In this document: positions 29,015 to 37,336 of the stretch, piece by piece
Numbering within the stretch: the first letter of the stretch is position 1
How the letters are laid out: each line of letters starts with the position of its first letter
NCBI GenBank assembly: GCA_015063005.1
Contig: SUTF01000001.1
Coordinates: 1 to 64,000 of the forward strand
Length of the DNA: 64,000 nt
Reading direction: 5' to 3'
Origin: Methanobrevibacter millerae
GTDB lineage: Archaea > Methanobacteriota > Methanobacteria > Methanobacteriales > Methanobacteriaceae
Translations under genes and position numbers: made by a program
The notes under the pieces: generated by a model
The model's database searches: none
What the model saw: only the letters and a program-made list of their open reading frames with translations
Told to the model about the DNA's origin: nothing

Positions 29015-29055
29015 TTAACCAAAAATAAGAAAATAAGAGCTATATTGAAATAGCT
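29015..29055 (-). terminator. hairpin and T-rich terminator of hisB
   Basis: AGCTAT (29038-29043) and ATAGCT (29050-29055) form a 6-bp stem just past the hisB stop. On the minus strand a T-rich tract follows. Confidence 0.5.
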
Positions 29056-29636
29056 TATAAAACACCTTTTGTTGATGGTAATTGATTGTGTTCTACTTTT
29101 ATGGCATCTTTCATTGCCTTTGCAAATGCCTTAAAAATAGCTTCACATTTGTGGTGGTCATTTACTCCTTTTACTTCCCCATAAATATTCAATTTGGCAG
29201 AGGATGCAAAGGATTCGAAGAAATGAACTACAATATCTGCAGTCATATCTCCTATTTTTTCATTTTTAAAGTTTAAGTCCATGTTACAATAGCTTCTTCC
29301 ACTAATGTCAACTGCAACAGTTGCCACGGATTCATCCATTGGAACAATTGCATGAGCCATTCTTCTAATGCCTATTTTATCACCAATAGCTTGACTAAAA
29401 GCTTCCCCAAGTAAAATACCAACATCCTCAATTGTATGGTGGTCATCGATTTCAATATCACCTACAGCATTTATCTCCAAATCAATCATACTGTGTTTTG
29501 AAAATGCTTCCAACATATGATTGAAGAAGTTAACTCCCGTAGAAATATCATACTTTCCTTCACCATCAAGATCCATATTAATTTTAATATCTGTCTCAGA
29601 TGTTATTCTCTCAACATTAGCTGTTCGACTCATCAT
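29055..29636 (-). CDS. hisB: imidazoleglycerol-phosphate dehydratase
   Basis: HisB dehydrates imidazole glycerol phosphate to imidazole acetol phosphate in histidine synthesis. The 193-residue monofunctional form has the duplicated metal-binding motifs: [29 protein letters not shown] and, in the second half, VHFFESFA and [19 protein letters not shown] 29636 (followed by a second ATG at 29633) is chosen because GGAAGGT lies just upstream. It is last in a probable modE-ferredoxin-hisB operon, 37 bp after the ferredoxin gene. Confidence 0.97.
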   Translation of the reverse strand: MMSRTANVERITSETDIKINMDLDGEGKYDISTGVNFFNHMLEAFSKHSMIDLEINAVGDIEIDDHHTIEDVGILLGEAFSQAIGDKIGIRRMAHAIVPMDESVATVAVDISGRSYCNMDLNFKNEKIGDMTADIVVHFFESFASSAKLNIYGEVKGVNDHHKCEAIFKAFAKAMKDAIKVEHNQLPSTKGVL

Positions 29637-29673
29637 AACTACCTTCCAAATTATTAATTTTAGCTTCAATTAT

Positions 29674-29874
29674 TTAGTCCTGTGGACCATCACGTATAAT
29701 TTTAATGCAGTTTGTAGGACATTCCATTGCACATAGCGTACAAACATGGCAATATCTTAAATCCAATATACGTGCAACACGAGAAATTTTCCAAATTTTA
29801 GCTGCTTTAGGGCAAATCTCATAACACTTCCCGCAGCCAATACACTTAGTCTCATCAACCTCAATTTGTAACAT
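29674..29874 (-). CDS. 2[4Fe-4S] ferredoxin
   Basis: This 66-residue soluble electron carrier has two cluster-binding motifs, CIGCGKCYEICP and CHVCTLCAMECP. Each has the CxxCxxCxxxCP spacing of bacterial-type ferredoxins. ATG 29874 is preceded by GGTGA. It lies between modE (19 bp) and hisB (37 bp), all in one direction. The electron partner is unknown; in methanogens such proteins serve formylmethanofuran dehydrogenase and related enzymes, but nothing here fixes that. Confidence 0.9.
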   Translation of the reverse strand: MLQIEVDETKCIGCGKCYEICPKAAKIWKISRVARILDLRYCHVCTLCAMECPTNCIKIIRDGPQD

Positions 29875-29893
29875 GAACTCACCTATCAATTAA

Positions 29894-30586
29894 TTACAAT
29901 TTTAAAGTAGCCACAGACATTGCCTTAAATCCTATGTATATCTCCTTGCCTATAGTGAGATTTAATTCTTTTTCAGCAGACACAGTAATATCTGAATAGA
30001 TATTTACTCCCCCAACGTCCACATTAACGCGAATAATCTCATTATTAAGCTTCATCTCAACAATAGTACCCTTGATTATATTACGAATACTTGATTTTTG
30101 AGGTTCCAGCATTAAAAAGATATTGTCATAGCTAATTAATGCCAAAACTTTATCTCCGACAACATAGTTTTTATTTAAAGGGATGTTAATTTCAAAACTG
30201 GTCATTTTAACAGTCATTACTCCTTTTGATTCATCAACCGCTAAAACTTCTGCTTCAATCTCATTAACATCCTTGTGAAGCTCCATAATTGCATTAATCT
30301 TTTTACACTCTTTCAAGATAGAATATCCTTCTTCGGTTAAGGTTGTGCCCCCACCACCACCTTTACCTCCTTTAGAAGTACTCACAATTTTTACTTGAAG
30401 AGTAGATTCTATTTTATCAATATAGTTAAGTGCAGTCCTATAAGATATTTTAACTACCTTAGCGGATTCGGTAAGAGATCCGGTATCCAAGATAGATTCC
30501 AATAGCTGATATTTCTTACTATCAAGCAGGAAAGAATTACCATCTACATTAATCTTATATTCAACACCCGCTTTTACATCAGTCAT
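29894..30586 (-). CDS. ModE-family molybdate/tungstate-responsive regulator
   Basis: This is a winged-helix regulator with C-terminal oxyanion-binding domains. Residues about 20-100 are the ModE N-terminal DNA-binding domain (LLESILDTGSLTESAK, then ISYRTALNYIDKIE), ending in the diagnostic glycine run KGGKGGGGG. Residues about 112-165 and 170-230 are two Mop/TOBE domains (the second with SSIRNIIKGTIVEM and KAMSVATL), which bind molybdate or tungstate. ATG 30586 follows GGAGG at 8 nt; the in-frame TTG at 30601 is only the ribosome-binding region. Expected targets are Mo/W transporters and formylmethanofuran dehydrogenase operons, none of which are in this window. Confidence 0.92.
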   Translation of the reverse strand: MTDVKAGVEYKINVDGNSFLLDSKKYQLLESILDTGSLTESAKVVKISYRTALNYIDKIESTLQVKIVSTSKGGKGGGGGTTLTEEGYSILKECKKINAIMELHKDVNEIEAEVLAVDESKGVMTVKMTSFEINIPLNKNYVVGDKVLALISYDNIFLMLEPQKSSIRNIIKGTIVEMKLNNEIIRVNVDVGGVNIYSDITVSAEKELNLTIGKEIYIGFKAMSVATLKL

Positions 30587-30655
30587 ATTATAATCCTCCA
30601 AAGATATATAACATTAACTATTTATAATTTTTATATAAAATAAGGTTTTCTATTA

Positions 30656-32218
30656 TTATTTATTTCTAAATTCTATTTTTTCAACGAAATTAAGAATTTT
30701 ATTTACAATAGATGAAATAGGGCCAAATTTGGAAGATAATTCTCTTAATGATGCAATATCTTCTTTTGTGAAAAATCTGACCAATATCAATGCAAAGAAA
30801 TAAACAATTATACAAAGTATAATGCCCGGGAATAACCATAAAGTAGTTTTTGGAATGAACAAAGCAAAAATACCCATTATAACTGATGCAACAATGATTT
30901 TAAATATGGAAAGCTTTTGGGCCTTGGCCTTGGTCAATTTGAATACAAAATAGATTACAGGCACCATCATCACAAAACAACCGATTGTAGTACCCAGAGC
31001 ACCACCGGCAATTCCCATGAATGGAACCAATATCCAGCACAGTATTCCTGTGACAATAGCTCCGAATATGAGGATGTACATAGGAATACGAGGGTTTCCG
31101 ATACCCTGAACGATACTTGTTGAAATTGAAAATATTGAATAGAATGTCATACCGATGGCCAAAATAGCCAATGCTGAAGCACCTGCAACATATTCAGGTT
31201 TAGCAAAGTACAATAGTCTTAACGTAGGCACTGCAAACAAAGCAAGACCTACACACATAGGAACGACAAAGAGTAATGAATATTTATATGACTCATTTAC
31301 ATACCTTTGCAATGCAGAAATGTCTCTAACTTTAAATGCTTCAGAAGAAGCAGGCAAAATAGTTGTAGCTACAGAAATTGAAATCATCAAAGGCAAACGA
31401 GCAATAGGATCAGCAGCTGCGAAAAATCCGACTGCATCCAAAGTTAAAAACTTACCCATCACAATAGTACATATATTATAAATAAGCATTTCAGCAATAG
31501 CTGTGATAATGACGGGAATGGAAAACTTGACTAATGTACCTGCAAGCCTTAATTCATCTCTTCTTGAAAATTCAAAATCCGGAGAGGCTTCAGGAACATA
31601 TTTAGGCATATGAACTTTGAAAATATAAACAGCAGAAACAGCAGCCATAGCATAACCTAAAACAGTACCCCATAATGCTCCAACAGTGGATAGTCCTATT
31701 AAAACGAATGCAGTTGCAAATAGAATCATACCAAGCTGTTCGATTGCACGAGTATAAAGGATATACTCCATCTTATAAACACCCTGAAATGCACCTCTGA
31801 ATGCACCTACAATTACACTGAATGGAGTGATGAGCCCAACAATCTGTAAAGGAACTAATGCTATAGGTTTATTTAAATAACCATAAGCTAATCCCGGAGC
31901 GACGACAAAAACCATCAGAACTCCAAAAAATAATCCCAGAAACACCATTATTTTAAGAGCCGTGTAAATGGTCTGTCTGGCCATGTCAGTTTCGTTGACG
32001 GCATTATATTCAGCAACATATTTTGCTATGGCCGGCGGAAGTCCTCCAGCAGCCAAAGTCTGAAAAATACCTTGGAATGGCAAAGTAAGTCCCAATACAC
32101 CATACATTGTTGGTCCGAGAAGCATAGCCATCAGGAAACGATAAATATAACCTCCAATACGGAAGATTATGTTTCCTATAAAAATTATTAAACTGCCTCT
32201 AATCAACTTATTTGCCAT
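30656..32218 (-). CDS. polysaccharide/oligosaccharide flippase (Wzx/MurJ-like)
   Basis: This 520-residue protein has 12-14 hydrophobic segments and the MOP-superfamily polysaccharide exporter signature. The N-terminal RGSLIIFIGNIIFRIGGYIYR and LGPTMYGVLGLTLPFQGI, then GGLPPAIAKYVAEY, are typical. The family flips lipid-linked sugars across the membrane for surface polymers or wall precursors. In a pseudomurein archaeon a role in wall-precursor or glycan export is plausible but unproven. It stands alone. Confidence 0.9.
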   Translation of the reverse strand: MANKLIRGSLIIFIGNIIFRIGGYIYRFLMAMLLGPTMYGVLGLTLPFQGIFQTLAAGGLPPAIAKYVAEYNAVNETDMARQTIYTALKIMVFLGLFFGVLMVFVVAPGLAYGYLNKPIALVPLQIVGLITPFSVIVGAFRGAFQGVYKMEYILYTRAIEQLGMILFATAFVLIGLSTVGALWGTVLGYAMAAVSAVYIFKVHMPKYVPEASPDFEFSRRDELRLAGTLVKFSIPVIITAIAEMLIYNICTIVMGKFLTLDAVGFFAAADPIARLPLMISISVATTILPASSEAFKVRDISALQRYVNESYKYSLLFVVPMCVGLALFAVPTLRLLYFAKPEYVAGASALAILAIGMTFYSIFSISTSIVQGIGNPRIPMYILIFGAIVTGILCWILVPFMGIAGGALGTTIGCFVMMVPVIYFVFKLTKAKAQKLSIFKIIVASVIMGIFALFIPKTTLWLFPGIILCIIVYFFALILVRFFTKEDIASLRELSSKFGPISSIVNKILNFVEKIEFRNK

Positions 32219-32280
32219 ATAATTTATTCCATAAAATTAGTTAGTATAATTATAACTAAATTTTAATATATAAATGTAAT

Positions 32281-32310
32281 GTTAAAAATAGAATGTAGAA
32301 AAATCTACAT
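32281..32310 (-). terminator. hairpin after the Ser-rich protein gene
   Basis: ATGTAGA (32293-32299) and TCTACAT (32304-32310) form a perfect 7-bp stem with an AAAA loop, overlapping the stop codon. A moderately T-rich stretch follows on the minus strand. Confidence 0.5.
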
Positions 32311-32766
32311 GAATAATTTTGATATAATAATTGTTGCAAAAAATCCAACGATAAATACGGCAATTAATATAACAATATTTGTTAAAGTGAAAAAATTATC
32401 ATTATTGTTTTCAATATTCGAAGAATTAGCCTCTGAAGTTGTATTATTTGTGTTATTATTTACTGCTTGAGATGCATCACCAGAACCACCATTTCCATTA
32501 GAAGAGGGGTTTGAAGATTGAGATGATCCACTTCCGCCAGATGCCGAACTTGAAGATTGAGAACTAGAACCGCTAGAACTACTATAAGAAGAACCTCCAC
32601 TACTCGAACCAGAACTTTGTGAAGTATGATCGACTGAAGCACTATCTGATGAAGAAGAGACTTCCTCAACATATTCAGTTCCATGACCTGGATGTGCAAA
32701 AGCAATTCCAACACAAGACAACATAAAAATAACTGAAATAATTAAAGCCAAATATTTGTATTTCAT
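32305..32766 (-). CDS. Ser-rich membrane-anchored surface protein with mature N-terminus HPGHG
   Basis: This 153-residue protein has a signal peptide (KYKYLALIISVIFMLS, cleavage expected after AFA). The mature chain would then start HPGHGTEY, followed by a long Ser/Gly/Gln-rich linker, an Asn-rich stretch, and a C-terminal transmembrane helix (IVILIAVFIVGFFATIII). No family recognised. The exposed His-Pro-Gly-His could bind a metal, like the N-terminal histidines of NikL-type transporter accessories; this is inference. GAGG precedes the ATG. It lies 53 bp downstream of the double-FmdE gene, but a strong hairpin sits between them. Confidence 0.8.
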   Translation of the reverse strand: MKYKYLALIISVIFMLSCVGIAFAHPGHGTEYVEEVSSSSDSASVDHTSQSSGSSSGGSSYSSSSGSSSQSSSSASGGSGSSQSSNPSSNGNGGSGDASQAVNNNTNNTTSEANSSNIENNNDNFFTLTNIVILIAVFIVGFFATIIISKLFM

Positions 32767-32779
32767 AATTAAAACCTCA

Positions 32780-32814
32780 AAAAAATAAAAAAAGATTATT
32801 TGAAAATAATCTTT
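32780..32814 (-). terminator. strong hairpin terminator after the double-FmdE gene
   Basis: AAAGATTATT (32791-32800) and AATAATCTTT (32805-32814) form a perfect 10-bp stem with a TGAA loop. On the minus strand a run of T bases follows. It starts 6 bp after the upstream stop codon and ends just before the ribosome-binding site of the next gene. Confidence 0.7.
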
Positions 32815-32819
32815 AAAAT

Positions 32820-35675
32820 CTATTTTTTACGTCTCATATATCCTACACCAAACAATGCACCAATTATCAATACCGCTACAACAGAATAAATAAGATTATT
32901 ATTAGAAGATTTAGTTACTGGTTTTTTAGAAATCTCATAAGATTTTGATTCGCCAGATTCTGATGAAGAATCATCAGGAGAATCTTGTGAAGTTGAAGTG
33001 TCAGAAATTGGCCTTGTGCTTGAAGAAGTTCCTACACTAGAATAGCTTCTTTGTGCATTATTTGAACCAACAGAACTGGATGAGGGAACATTTGAATTAG
33101 GTTGAGTGTTAGTATTAGTATTCATGTTGGTATTAGTATTATTAGATTCTTGTGGATTATTATTTTGCATTGATTTCAACAAGTCTTCTTTACTAATATC
33201 TTCTAAACCTCTTAAATACTTAAGACTACTACCTTCACCACCTGCAAGAATAGTTTGGTATTGTTCTTGTGTAATCCATCTGCTATCACCATGAGCGACA
33301 GTATGATAATTTTCAGTTAAGATAGGATTTGGATTACCATTATACAAATCAATGAATGCTTGAATTTGGGCAGCTCTTTTAGATTCTGAAGTTGCATAAG
33401 CACTTAAATCTGGACTTGGCCATTTATAACTAATAGATACAGCCTGACCAATATTATTTGCTGAATCCCATATGATTAAAATACCTTCTTCATCTAAGTC
33501 GTCTGCACCTTTATATTCATCACTTGTTAATTTTTGAACAAGATAATTACCAAGACCCGGTGATACATCTAAAATGTATTCAAGACTGTCATCTTTACAG
33601 TATTGTTCGTTTGCAATATAGATATAGGATTGATTTTCATTTAATGGGAAATTCTCTTGAATGTAATCAACGATGAAGAATCCAGGTTGTACACCCGGAC
33701 ATGCGTGGTTGTGGAACAAGAATGACATGATTTGATCAAATGCCGGTTTTGCAGACCATGCATTGGAAATACTTTGAATACTGAAGTAATTTCCGTCAGG
33801 ATAAGCACTAGCACTGATTCCTCCAGATAATGCGGAATTATTTAATGTAGTTATATTGATGTTATATACCTGACTTCCATTATAGTCACCAATGAAAAAG
33901 GTTCCGTCTTCGTTATATCTCATATAAATACTCATTAGTGAACCGTCATCTTGTTGCAATAAAAAGTTAAACCATAATGGTGTCCAAATAGCTTTATGAT
34001 CAGGCAATAATGTTTTTCTAGATAACCTAGAACCTAACTCTTCAAATAATCCATCCCAACATCCTTCTGTTGATTGTTCTTTTATCATCACATAACCAGC
34101 AGAAGTTAAAACCATTAAATTAGGCATGTCTTTATGTATTTTAACACCTAATTCTTTAGCATAGATGTCTTTAGCCATACTTGCTGCTTTTTGACCAATA
34201 CCCTTAAAGTCTTCATAAGTTAATGATCCTTTATTTAAGATAACATTATCACGAGTAGCATTAGGTAAATCTAAGCCTTGGATATATGCATAATCCAAAC
34301 CATGTGAATTTGTTGCATTTATTACATGACCTTCCTCGTCTTCATCATCATCTTCAACTCCGACCAAATATAAATATTGTTCTTTGTTTAATCCTTCTTT
34401 TTCAATTAAAATTTTAACAAGACTTGCAGGATTTTTATAGATTCTATTAATCCACCAAGTATTATATTTTAACTGTTCCAGACTACCGTCACCGGTAATG
34501 CCAGTTTCTTTTTCGAACAATTGTTTATTTGTATCTGAGTCATATTCCATTACAACTATAGTTCCTCTGTTTGTTTGACCGTTCCAACGAATAAAACCAA
34601 TCATCTTTTCAGTAGCTCCGGTTGAAGTAGTATTAAATCCTACATATGAAGTTTTACCAGAAGTTGCATCCAAAAAGAAGATGACAGCATCGTTAGCAGA
34701 ATCACCAGGAATACCTAATACTTTATATGAAGTGATATCCCCAGGAGATTGTTTACCATTTCCAGTTTCTTTGATTGGAGGATAATATTGAAGTAATGCT
34801 TTAGTAATTGTGTATCCACCCAGAGTTCCTTCACAGATATGACCGTGGAATGCAGCTTCTTGCAATACATCAAATGTTACTCCATCATTCCATCCATTAG
34901 CTAAACTAGCAAATGAAAATGCATTTTCTCCACCAACGGCTTTAAATAATGCATTCCATTGAGATGTTGTCATATATTCAGAAATTGTACCCAAATATAC
35001 CTCTTTTTTATTTCCATTTAAGAAAATTGCAGCATTTAAATCATTGCCTTTTTTAACAACAAAACAAAAATCAATAGGATCAACAGCGGTTTGGCGTAAC
35101 ATTAGAATATTACCCCTACCATAAGAAATATATTCAGTTGCATAGTTAAGAATTCCATCAATAGCAGCTTCACTAGTTTTACCATTCAATTTAGGTACAC
35201 CAGCAGTAGTAATAGCCAATACTTCATCGGCATTTTTAAAATCAAGTAATGAATCAGCTCTCGCAGTTACATCATGCCCTAGTTTATAGCTTTCACTAGC
35301 TAATAGGTTGAATGATATTGGAGATTTAGCATTAACATCAACTAATTGATATTGTGTTAAATAACCAGGAGCTGAAACAGAAACATTAATTTTATCAGAT
35401 GCGACTGCAGAATTAAACTTAACATCATAATATTTTGATGAAGTGTTATAATCTTGAGAAATAACAGAATTATCCGCAACACCAAATGTTGGAGTAATTT
35501 TGCTATTATCATCTGCATATTCAAAATTAACAGCTATATTAATTTGAGATAAATCAGAATTAACAGAATCTGTTAATAATGAATCATCTGAAGAGATTTC
35601 TTCAGCTGAAACTGCACCAATAAATAAGGTGAACATAATAACCAAACTCATTAGTACAATAAATTGTTTTTTAAT
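32820..35675 (-). CDS. membrane-anchored surface protein with two FmdE-like domains
   Basis: Residue numbers count from ATG 35651 (943 residues). A signal peptide ends in AVSA. Residues 20-120 are a beta-rich module. A domain with LAITTAG...TSEAAIDG (about 126-265) precedes a first FmdE-like domain (AFHGHICEGTLGGY, 267-280; ANDAVIFFLDATSGKTSY, 319-336). The pair recurs: LMVLTSAG...STEGCWDG (about 484-640), then FLFHNHACPGVQPGF (645-659) and YCKDDSLEYILDVSPG. Residues 830-915 are an Asn/Ser-rich stalk and 919-937 a membrane helix before RRKK. Family FmdE domains bind metal through the His/Cys motif. I extend the start to an ATT at 35675: GGGAGG sits exactly 7 nt upstream, and the extension supplies the KK of a normal signal peptide. 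ATG 35651 is the conservative alternative. Function unknown; neighbours suggest metal handling. Confidence 0.85.
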   Translation of the reverse strand: MKKQFIVLMSLVIMFTLFIGAVSAEEISSDDSLLTDSVNSDLSQINIAVNFEYADDNSKITPTFGVADNSVISQDYNTSSKYYDVKFNSAVASDKINVSVSAPGYLTQYQLVDVNAKSPISFNLLASESYKLGHDVTARADSLLDFKNADEVLAITTAGVPKLNGKTSEAAIDGILNYATEYISYGRGNILMLRQTAVDPIDFCFVVKKGNDLNAAIFLNGNKKEVYLGTISEYMTTSQWNALFKAVGGENAFSFASLANGWNDGVTFDVLQEAAFHGHICEGTLGGYTITKALLQYYPPIKETGNGKQSPGDITSYKVLGIPGDSANDAVIFFLDATSGKTSYVGFNTTSTGATEKMIGFIRWNGQTNRGTIVVMEYDSDTNKQLFEKETGITGDGSLEQLKYNTWWINRIYKNPASLVKILIEKEGLNKEQYLYLVGVEDDDEDEEGHVINATNSHGLDYAYIQGLDLPNATRDNVILNKGSLTYEDFKGIGQKAASMAKDIYAKELGVKIHKDMPNLMVLTSAGYVMIKEQSTEGCWDGLFEELGSRLSRKTLLPDHKAIWTPLWFNFLLQQDDGSLMSIYMRYNEDGTFFIGDYNGSQVYNINITTLNNSALSGGISASAYPDGNYFSIQSISNAWSAKPAFDQIMSFLFHNHACPGVQPGFFIVDYIQENFPLNENQSYIYIANEQYCKDDSLEYILDVSPGLGNYLVQKLTSDEYKGADDLDEEGILIIWDSANNIGQAVSISYKWPSPDLSAYATSESKRAAQIQAFIDLYNGNPNPILTENYHTVAHGDSRWITQEQYQTILAGGEGSSLKYLRGLEDISKEDLLKSMQNNNPQESNNTNTNMNTNTNTQPNSNVPSSSSVGSNNAQRSYSSVGTSSSTRPISDTSTSQDSPDDSSSESGESKSYEISKKPVTKSSNNNLIYSVVAVLIIGALFGVGYMRRKK

Positions 35676-35787
35676 ATTTTAGCCTCCCATAATATGTATT
35701 TAATTGAAAAAACATTCCAATTAATACAAAGCATTGTTTGTAGTAATAATAATATATATTTAATTATTACAAAATTAATAAAAAATA

Positions 35788-35801
35788 TAAAAAAGTATTA
35801 C
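35788..35801 (-). promoter_or_regulatory. shared 14-base motif upstream of the double-FmdE gene
   Basis: On the minus strand GTAATACTTTTTTA is identical to 51027-51040. It sits within a perfect palindrome, AAAAAGTA-T-TACTTTTT (35790-35806). It lies about 115 bp upstream of the start and about 26 bp upstream of a TATA-like TTAAATATATATTA (about 35760-35747). Proposed operator or activator site; the regulator is unknown. Confidence 0.45.
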
Positions 35802-35806
35802 TTTTT

Positions 35807-36123
35807 AGAAAACTTGAAAAATTAAAATCCATTAAAAAATAATTAATAACTCAAAATAGGTACATATAATCATGAATTTATATTAAAAGATTATTAAAAG
35901 TCTAAATATTAATAATAATAAAAAAATAAAATTTAATTAAAATTTAAGGAAAAAATATAATATAAAAAAATCAGTAATACTATTAACAATGTTATATTTT
36001 AATTATAAGAATACACATCAAATAAATTTTACAATAACCAAATTATCCAACATTAATAAAAAAAATAGGATAATTAAATTAGAAAATTTGATAAAAAAGA
36101 TATAAAAAAGAAATAAATTTAAA
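35807..36123. other. AT-rich intergenic DNA between divergent genes
   Basis: About 315 bp of AT-rich sequence with no ORF or RNA gene. It holds one further GTAATACT at 35974-35981 but no other clear signal. Confidence 0.55.
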
Positions 36124-36152
36124 TAATACTTTTTTTAAAAAAATTAATATAA
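36124..36152 (+). promoter_or_regulatory. motif variant and TATA region of the CbiM-like gene
   Basis: TAATACTTTTTTTA (36124-36137) is a near-copy of the 14-base motif, about 6 bp upstream of a TATA-like TTAATATAATAAG (36143-36155). A transcription start near 36172 would leave a short leader with GGTGAT before ATG 36195. Confidence 0.4.
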
Positions 36153-36194
36153 TAAGAATAAAATATATTATTTTTGTAATACAAAGGTGATTGA

Positions 36195-36818
36195 ATGCAT
36201 TTACCTGATGGGATAGTACCTCTTAATCAAGCAATAATTTATTGGATAATAACTTTTATAATAATGGCAATTTTTCTTTATAAATTTTCAAAAGATGAAA
36301 ATAAAGAAAAAAGAATAATTTCAATAGCGATTTTTAGCGTTTTTACAATTACAGTAACATCACTGTCTATTCCATCACCATTAGGAGTGCCGATACACTT
36401 CTTTTTAATACCCCTTGTTGCGATTGTACTTGGACCAAATACCTCAAACATTGTTTCATTCATAAGTCTTTTAATGCAATTCCTTGTGTTAAATATGGGA
36501 GGAATAACAATACTAGGGGCGAACTTTCTAGTAATGGGATTCATACTCTCCTATGTAACATATGGATTTTACAGATTATTACAAGATTTGAATAAAAAAA
36601 TTGCCATATTCGCATCAACTATAATAGGAATAATGGCTGCAACATTTGGACAAGTGGCAATTCTACTTTTATCTGGAGCAATGAACTTTGATGTTCTTCT
36701 TGCAACATTAATACCTTTCTATTTATTCATATCAATAATAGAAGGATTTGCTAATATAATAATTATCAGTGCTATTGAAAAGATTAAACCTGAAATAATG
36801 GAGATAAATAAAATTTAA
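36195..36818 (+). CDS. CbiM/NikM-like substrate-binding component of a nickel or cobalt ECF transporter
   Basis: This 207-residue membrane protein with about 6 hydrophobic segments starts MHLPDG. The N-terminal Met-His-x-Pro-Asp-Gly is the hallmark of CbiM/NikM, where the amino terminus and His2 ligate the Ni or Co ion; this also fixes the start. A second conserved region is PIHFFLIPLVAIVLGP and later FGQVAILLLSG. GGTGAT precedes the ATG. The transmembrane (CbiQ/NikQ) and ATPase (CbiO/NikO) partners are not in the window, so this gene is separated from the usual cluster. It is 9 bp upstream of a small anchored protein and divergent from the double-FmdE gene. Nickel (F430, hydrogenase, CODH) or cobalt (cobamide) are both plausible; the sequence does not decide. 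Confidence 0.88.
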   Translation: MHLPDGIVPLNQAIIYWIITFIIMAIFLYKFSKDENKEKRIISIAIFSVFTITVTSLSIPSPLGVPIHFFLIPLVAIVLGPNTSNIVSFISLLMQFLVLNMGGITILGANFLVMGFILSYVTYGFYRLLQDLNKKIAIFASTIIGIMAATFGQVAILLLSGAMNFDVLLATLIPFYLFISIIEGFANIIIISAIEKIKPEIMEINKI

Positions 36819-36827
36819 GGTGATAAA

Positions 36828-37310
36828 ATGAAAAAAATATTAATATTAACAATATTGATTTTATTAGGAATAACCGCAGTATCAGCACATGGAGTTGACG
36901 TGACAGCAGACACCATGGTTATTGCAAATGATACAAACGGACAATTCGTGAAAGATCTGGCTGATGCAAATGGAATTAACATTAGTGTTTATAAATTTAC
37001 ATCACAGGATGAAGTGGAACATATCCTAGAACACAGCGTCAACAACACAAACAAAAGAATATTGCTTGTAGCATATCAGGACAGCGGAAACGAATTTTTA
37101 AAAAATCATCCGGACATGTCCAATAGGATAATTGTTGTCAATGATGTGAATAACGATAGTGTAGTCCAAGGACTAAACAACATCATTAATGCACAAACAC
37201 AACCCACCCAAAGTGGAAGTAACTTTGGTCTGCCATTAGCTATGGGAATAGTGATAGGCTTGATAATCGGGCTTGGTGTTGGTGTTTTAATTATGAAAAA
37301 AAGAAGTTAA
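36828..37310 (+). CDS. small membrane-anchored protein partnered with the CbiM-like gene
   Basis: This 160-residue protein has a signal peptide (KKILILTILILLGITAVSA), after which the mature chain would start HGVDVTADT. A compact alpha/beta domain follows (about residues 22-120; ILLVAY and RIIVVNDVN strands), then a Thr/Gln/Ser linker, and a C-terminal Gly-rich membrane helix (LAMGIVIGLIIGLGVGVLI) ending KKRS. It is 9 bp after the CbiM-like gene with GGTGATAAA before the ATG, so surely one operon. It occupies the place of the small NikN/CbiN or NikL accessory subunit of such transporters, but I see no clear sequence match to either. Confidence 0.8.
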   Translation: MKKILILTILILLGITAVSAHGVDVTADTMVIANDTNGQFVKDLADANGINISVYKFTSQDEVEHILEHSVNNTNKRILLVAYQDSGNEFLKNHPDMSNRIIVVNDVNNDSVVQGLNNIINAQTQPTQSGSNFGLPLAMGIVIGLIIGLGVGVLIMKKRS

Positions 37311-37336
37311 TTTAGGTTCAATACCTAAATATACTT
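37311..37336. terminator. bidirectional hairpin terminator
   Basis: TTTAGGT (37311-37317) and ACCTAAA (37323-37329) form a 7-bp stem, followed by six T on the plus strand. It lies between the converging small anchored-protein gene and the flavoprotein gene and overlaps the latter's stop. Confidence 0.55.

Noticed and set aside
29038-30600. modE-ferredoxin-hisB as a molybdenum-regulated histidine operon
   Set aside because: Spacing suggests co-transcription, but nothing shows a ModE site upstream; kept only as gene order.
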